This document shows positions 33,664 through 38,652 of a stretch of 38,652 nucleotides of DNA, piece after piece. Source of the stretch: an uncultured Mycoplasmatales bacterium (lineage in GTDB: Bacteria > Bacillota_I > Bacilli_A > Mycoplasmatales > Mycoplasmoidaceae); contig CASPLF010000005.1 of assembly GCA_949422915.1 (NCBI GenBank), positions 1 through 38,652 of the forward strand, in the 5' to 3' direction. Under the pieces are notes generated by a model. It did no database searches, was not told where the DNA came from, and saw nothing but the letters and a program-made list of their open reading frames with translations. Each line of letters opens with the position of its first letter. Positions within the stretch are counted from its first letter, which is position 1. Position numbers and translations under genes: made by a program.

Positions 33664-34005
33664 CTATCTTGACGAATATAGATTTATATTCCTTTTTTTA
33701 GAAAAAACTCACATGTAGTCATTAAATTCACGAATAGAAATAGCCATAGATTTAAAAATTAAAAAAATAAGGTTGTTAAAATCATTCAATATCAATTCAT
33801 TGTTGAAATCAGGCCTTTTAAGAGTTTTTATATAATATGGAAATAATTGATTGATTTCTTGTAAGTTATATATGTTATTTAATATGTCAAAACAAACCAT
33901 ATCTAATTTATTTCTCCGTCTAATAGAATGATCAATTTCTTCATAACATTCATCAAGACTTGTATATTTTTCTATTGATTTTCTTCAATCATTTTTTTTA
34001 CACAT
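33664..34005 (-). CDS. Hypothetical protein (113 aa)
   Basis: Code 4: MCKKNDWRKSIEKYTSLDECYEEIDHSIRRRNKLDMVCFDILNNIYNLQEINQLFPYYIKTL...EFNDYMWVFSKKRNINLYSSR. Confidence 0.6.
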
Positions 34006-34115
34006 TTTTGCTAATTAAATTTATTTTACTTTAATTCTAATATTTATTTGCAAATAATCCGTTTTATTTTTACATTATTATAAATAATCATAAATTAAAG
34101 AATTAATAATACACT

Positions 34116-34121
34116 TATAAT
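34116..34121 (+). promoter_or_regulatory. -10 box of mod; predicted near-leaderless transcript
   Basis: TATAAT 11 nt upstream of the ATG at 34133. Confidence 0.45.
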
Positions 34122-34132
34122 GTATAGTATCT

Positions 34133-35988
34133 ATGGATTTACAAGATATAAAAAATAAGACTATAGAAATGATAAAAGATTTAAGCAATAGAGGTCTGTT
34201 GATTGAAAAACAAACTGAAGTTGCTACAAATGGTCTAAACTTAATTGATATATATATATATATATAGTCAATCAAGCAAGAAACGAACAAGAAGTTAATG
34301 TAATAGCTAATTTAATTAAAGGATTACAAGAAGGTTTTAATTTTCAAAGAGTACCAACAATTACAACAAATACTTTAACAATATTAGAACCTTCAAAATA
34401 TCAAAAAGGTGAAATCTCTCCTACTCATAATAAAGTTATCATTTGCGATAATACCATTGAAAAAGAAAATTGAGAAAAAATTAACAATAAAATAGATAGG
34501 TTAAACAAAGAAAAACCGTTTGATTATAAAAAAGAAATTGAAACGTTAAAAAAAGAACAATTTATCCTGGCGCCTGATAATTTAGATGTTTTAAATAATT
34601 TACTTTGTGATAAAACAATACAAGACAACGGCGGCATTGACATAATATACATTGACCCTCCATATAATACAGGAAACAGCTCTCTTGGTTATAGAGATTT
34701 AAGAGAACAAAATGAATGATTAAATTTTATGAAAGCAAGGCTGGAGGTAGCCTCTGATTTATTATCTAATGATGGAATAATTTTTATTTCAATAGATGAC
34801 AATATGCATTCTTATTTAAAAATAATTTGTGATGAAGTATTTGGAAAGAAACAATTTGTCGGTAATATTATTTGAGATAAAATGAATTTTCAACAAGGAG
34901 CTCATAATATACAAAAAAATCACGAATATGTTTTAGTATATTCAAAAAATGATTTATCTAATAAGAAGGTACTATTCAATGTAGATTCACAAAATTTAAA
35001 ATTTTATACAGATGATTTTGGTACATATTATAGGGAGTATCCGTTTGATACATCCTTTGGTAATGATAAACTAGTAGATAGACCGAGCATGGGGTACATT
35101 TTTTACTATAACCCTAAAACAAATGAAAAAATTCTCTCTAATAATTATGTAAAAGACAAAGATATTATTAAAGAAAATAATATAGATAAAGTCTATTCAT
35201 TTGACAAAGCTTTAATTTCAAAAGGTTTTGTTCCTATTTATCCTCCATTAAGAAAAGGAAATGTTTTAGGGCGTTGATCAAGAGGGATGGTTGATGCCAA
35301 AAATTTATTAGAAAAAAACTTATTGGATTTTGTAAAAACAAAAAGTGAATCATATAAAATTTATCCTAAAAAATACATAGAAGATGGTTTTTCTAAAACA
35401 AACGATCACCCTATTCAATCAATAATTAAATATTCTTCTAGTGATGGTACAAAAGTATTAGGGGAAATTTTAAATAATAAAAAATTTGGGAATCCTAAGA
35501 ATGTTGATATGATTAAATTTTTAATCTCTTCATACAAAGCAAAAAAGGATCCATTAATTTTAGATTTTTTTGCCGGATCAGGAACAACTGCTCAATCTAT
35601 ACTAGAATTAAATAACGAAGATAAACAAAAAAGAAAAATTATACTTGCTACTAAAAAATTTGATTTTATACCGTCACTTAATAGTTGGGAAAACATTGGT
35701 GAAAATGTATTAATTGAGCGTATTTTTAGAATTTCATATGGAACAAATAAGGATGGAAAAAAACTCTCAAAAAAAGAATGTCCTTGATTATCACATAATA
35801 CCCCTTTTAATATTGATTTTGATTATTTAGAAACAAAACAATATGATATTTCTTTAGAAAGTCAATTAAATCCTTATGAAATAATTGATTTATCCGTTTA
35901 TGGATATATAGATATTCTTTCTCTTGATGAAAGAAAAAAAATAATAAATGCAAAATTCAATATCTTATTAAATCATTTAAATAAATAA
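34133..35988 (+). CDS. mod: Type III DNA methyltransferase (Mod), phase-variable; out of frame (OFF) in this sequence at a (TA)9 tract
   Basis: ATG frame MDLQDIKNKTIEMIKDLSNRGLLIEKQTEVATNGLNLIDIYIYI* stops at TAG 34265-34267. The frame from 34267 is open to 35988 (VNQARNEQEVN...IDIIYIDPPYNTGNSSLGY...LDFFAGSGTTAQS). Confidence 0.9.
34248..34266 (+). repeat. A(TA)9 dinucleotide microsatellite in mod
   Basis: ATTG-ATATATATATATATATATA-GTCAATCAAGC. Confidence 0.97.
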
Positions 35989-35993
35989 TTTTT

Positions 35994-38381
35994 ATGTTGC
36001 TAGAAATTCAAGAAAAAAAGATTAATGAAGTAGTTTCGCTACTTTCAACTGAACAGTTTGACAAAAATCATCCTTTATATTTTCAATCCCCAACAGGAAG
36101 CGGTAAAACTTTAATGTTAGCAAGAATAATTGAAGAGTTTAAAAAAAATAATCCAAATGAAAACTTCTTATTTTTAGTTGCTTCAATTTCAACTGGTGGA
36201 ATTGAAAAACAAAATTATGAATCTTTATATAATTCTCAATTAAAAGGTAGTAATTTTAATGTAGAGCATATACCTAGTGGTTTGACAACACCGTTGCGTC
36301 CAAGATATCATACTGATGTGTTAACGATTGGAGAAGCATCATTTAAAAATGGGTCGAATTTATTTAAATTAAAATTATTAGAATCTTATCTTGAAAAAGT
36401 TAGTGAAAACAAAAGAATAATTTTTATAAGGGATGAAGCCCACATTGGAACAAAGATAAATACTAATGACACATCACAAAATCTTTCAAAATTAAATAGA
36501 TATTTTTATAAACAATTATGATTATCTGCAACATTAGAAAACGGAAAAGAGCAAATGATTCCTCATGTTTGCATGACTTTATCTGAAGCTCAAGATGCCG
36601 GATTAATTAAAAATAACATTAGTCTCTTTGATGGAGATATTGAAGACAATGAAAATGAGGAACATCTTTTTGAGCTAGCTTGTAAGAAGCTAAAAAAATT
36701 ATGGGGTTCTAATGAGCATCCAGGAATATATAGAAAAATAAGTGATATCAAGGGCCAGATAATCAAACCAGCCCTTTTGGTTCAAATCTCTTCTAAAACA
36801 AAAGGTGAAGAAGAAATTAAACAAATTATTAATATTTGTAAAAAACACAATTTAAACTACGCTTATACCTTGTCCAAAAACAAAGAAGCATTTCAAGCAT
36901 CCGGTTTACTAAAGTCTAGAAAAATAACTAGAAATGAATTACAAAAAAACGATTCTGATATTGATGTTATTATCTTTAAATTTGCAATAGCTACTGGTTG
37001 GAATATTCCTAGAGCTTGTATTTTAAGTCAATATAGAAATATTGACTCCGACAATTTGAGAATACAAACATTGGGTAGAGTTCTTAGAAATATATTTGTA
37101 GGTGATATAGAGAATTTTAATAAATTCGATGATGATGAGCAAAAAGAAATATTAACTTGTTATTTATATTCAGCCCATCAATCGGCAAAACAATATGAAA
37201 CTTCAATTTTAAAATTAAAAGATAGTTTTATAAACGAAAAAGTTAAAAAAACATATCTCTCACAAACTTCAAAAGATGTTGAAGGAAGAGGTTATCTAGC
37301 AAAACACAATAATGACCTTGTAAGAGACTACATAAGTTTGTTTAACAAAGACATTAAAGGCACCAATATTGTTTCTTTGTTAAACAAGAACAAAACACTT
37401 GATATTAAAATACCAAAAAAAATTTTTTCTGGTAATCTAAATGTTAAAAAAATTGATCAATCTCTTGATAAACAGGGGAAAATAGGTAAACACACAATTA
37501 ATTGATTAGAAAAAACAATCTCTAATAAATTTCAATTAGAAAAAGAATTTAATAATTGATTACGTAGAAATTCTCCATATCTAAAAAAAATTTTTAATCA
37601 AGTCTTTAAACAAATAGGTTATATGAATTCTGTTTTATTCAAATGTAAAATTTTACAAGACATATCGTTTTCTAAGAAAATTATTGCTCAAAAACGTCAT
37701 TATCAAACCGATTCTGAAAAAGAATCAAAATATGATTTAAAAATTAAAGAAATTAATTTACCTCGTATACAATTTTCTAATAATCCAAAAGAAAATATGT
37801 TGAATGCAGAGATTAGACATTTATCTCAAATTTTAACAACAACAATAAATGGTGAAAACAAACTTTTTTATAACTCTGATCCGAACTCGTCTAACAATAA
37901 TTCTCCTGAACGTCATTTTCTTCAAGATTTAGATAGTTTTGTAAAATACAACAAAGATTTTTTATACTTTATTCACAGGAATGAGCGTTCTAAAGAAAGT
38001 GTCTCTTATATTTATCGTGATGAAAACGGTAATAAACACGAACAGTATCCGGATTATATATTGCGAACAAAAAATGGCACGACAATTATTTGTGAGATTA
38101 AAACCATTTGTGGTGGAATTGAATATATCAATTCTATAAAACACATTGAAAAAGGTTATTTAAGAAACTCTGAAAAAATTACTGATTATTTTTTTGGAAT
38201 AATTAAACACGCTGATTACAGATATCAACTAGTGTATTATAAAGAAGGTAAAAGAGTGCCGATGGAATTTTTAGATTTAAAAGAGAAATTTAAAGATTTT
38301 GATTTTGACGGATTAACTGAATTAGATGTACTTTTCGACATAATTAAATGCTATGAAAATAATCGGATTAGCATAAAATAA
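35994..38381 (+). CDS. res: Type III restriction endonuclease subunit Res
   Basis: Walker A SPTGSGKTLM; IIFIRDEAHIGTK; ATGWNIPRACILSQYRNIDSDNLRIQTLGRVLRN; C-terminal nuclease-like YPDYILRTKNGTTIICEIKT. Three track ORFs in one frame across TGA. Confidence 0.92.
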
Positions 38382-38652
38382 TTTTTTCAAAATTTAAAAA
38401 ATTTGCATTTTCTTTAACATAATTAATAAAATTTCAAATATTCGTTCCTCTATATTCTTTTAACGGTTTAAATTTCACTTTAGTTTTGTTGTCATTAGAA
38501 ATAATATAAGCTAGATTAAAAAAGATAGCTTTTATTTCAGATATATCTTTTTTTAATTCATCTTCAATTTCAGTTTGATATTTTTTTAAAATTTTGTTTG
38601 AGTGATTCTCACCAAAAGACAAAGTACTTCAATTATGAATAAAAAACGAAAG
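38368..38652 (-). CDS. Hypothetical protein, C-terminal part (5' end beyond window)
   Basis: Open frame to window edge with code 4: ...HNWSTLSFGENHSNKILKKYQTEIEDELKKDISEIKAIFFNLAYIISNDNKTKVKFKPLKEYRGTNIWNFINYVKENANFLNFEKIILC*; overlaps res 3' end by 14 bp. Confidence 0.6.

Noticed and set aside
34078-34290. 70-aa minus ORF spanning the TA repeat (DYIYIYIS...)
   Set aside because: Shadow of mod and its promoter; its TAT/ATA codons come from the microsatellite.
34133-35988. mod as a decayed pseudogene
   Set aside because: The only defect is the phase of a perfect dinucleotide repeat; the remaining ~574 codons are open and intact with downstream res intact, favouring reversible switching.
1-38652. 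CRISPR array, transposase/IS element or prophage
   Set aside because: No regularly spaced repeat-spacer pattern and no transposase, integrase or phage structural protein seen; the tandem repeats found are within coding sequences.

Overview
The window is a low-GC Mollicutes (Mycoplasma/Malacoplasma-like) chromosome segment. UGA must be read as Trp (genetic code 4): many track ORFs break at in-frame TGA and rejoin into full-length conserved proteins (dnaB, gatB, mgtA, lysS, rpsD, res). The backbone is housekeeping: rpsF-ssb-rpsR-[FNT channel]-rplI-dnaB, ung, an ECF S-like membrane protein, gatCAB, rpsU, mgtA, rpmG, pepP, tRNA-Ser(GCU), a TrmH-like and a RluA-like enzyme, rpsP-trmD-rplS, a YitT-like protein, rbgA, rnhB, a Vat-like acetyltransferase, lysS, an AsnA-like protein, a DUF2779 nuclease, an Ald-like protein and rpsD. 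The accessory interest is two restriction-modification (RM) systems that look phase- and specificity-variable. The first (11405-14088) is a BcgI-like fused nuclease/methylase with an in-frame (AT)9 tract (ON), plus a separate S subunit carrying a 3x21-bp heptad repeat and a 54-bp perfect direct repeat. The second (34133-38381) is a type III mod/res pair whose mod carries a (TA)9 tract that puts it out of frame (OFF); removing one TA restores a continuous ORF of about 617 codons. At the left edge, a lipoprotein gene has a 17-nt poly-A tract in its promoter spacer, a classic mycoplasma surface phase-variation layout. Structured 5' leaders precede rpsF, mgtA and rpsD. Several genes missing from the track because of internal TGA or short length were recovered (rpsU, rpmG, minus-strand small ORFs).
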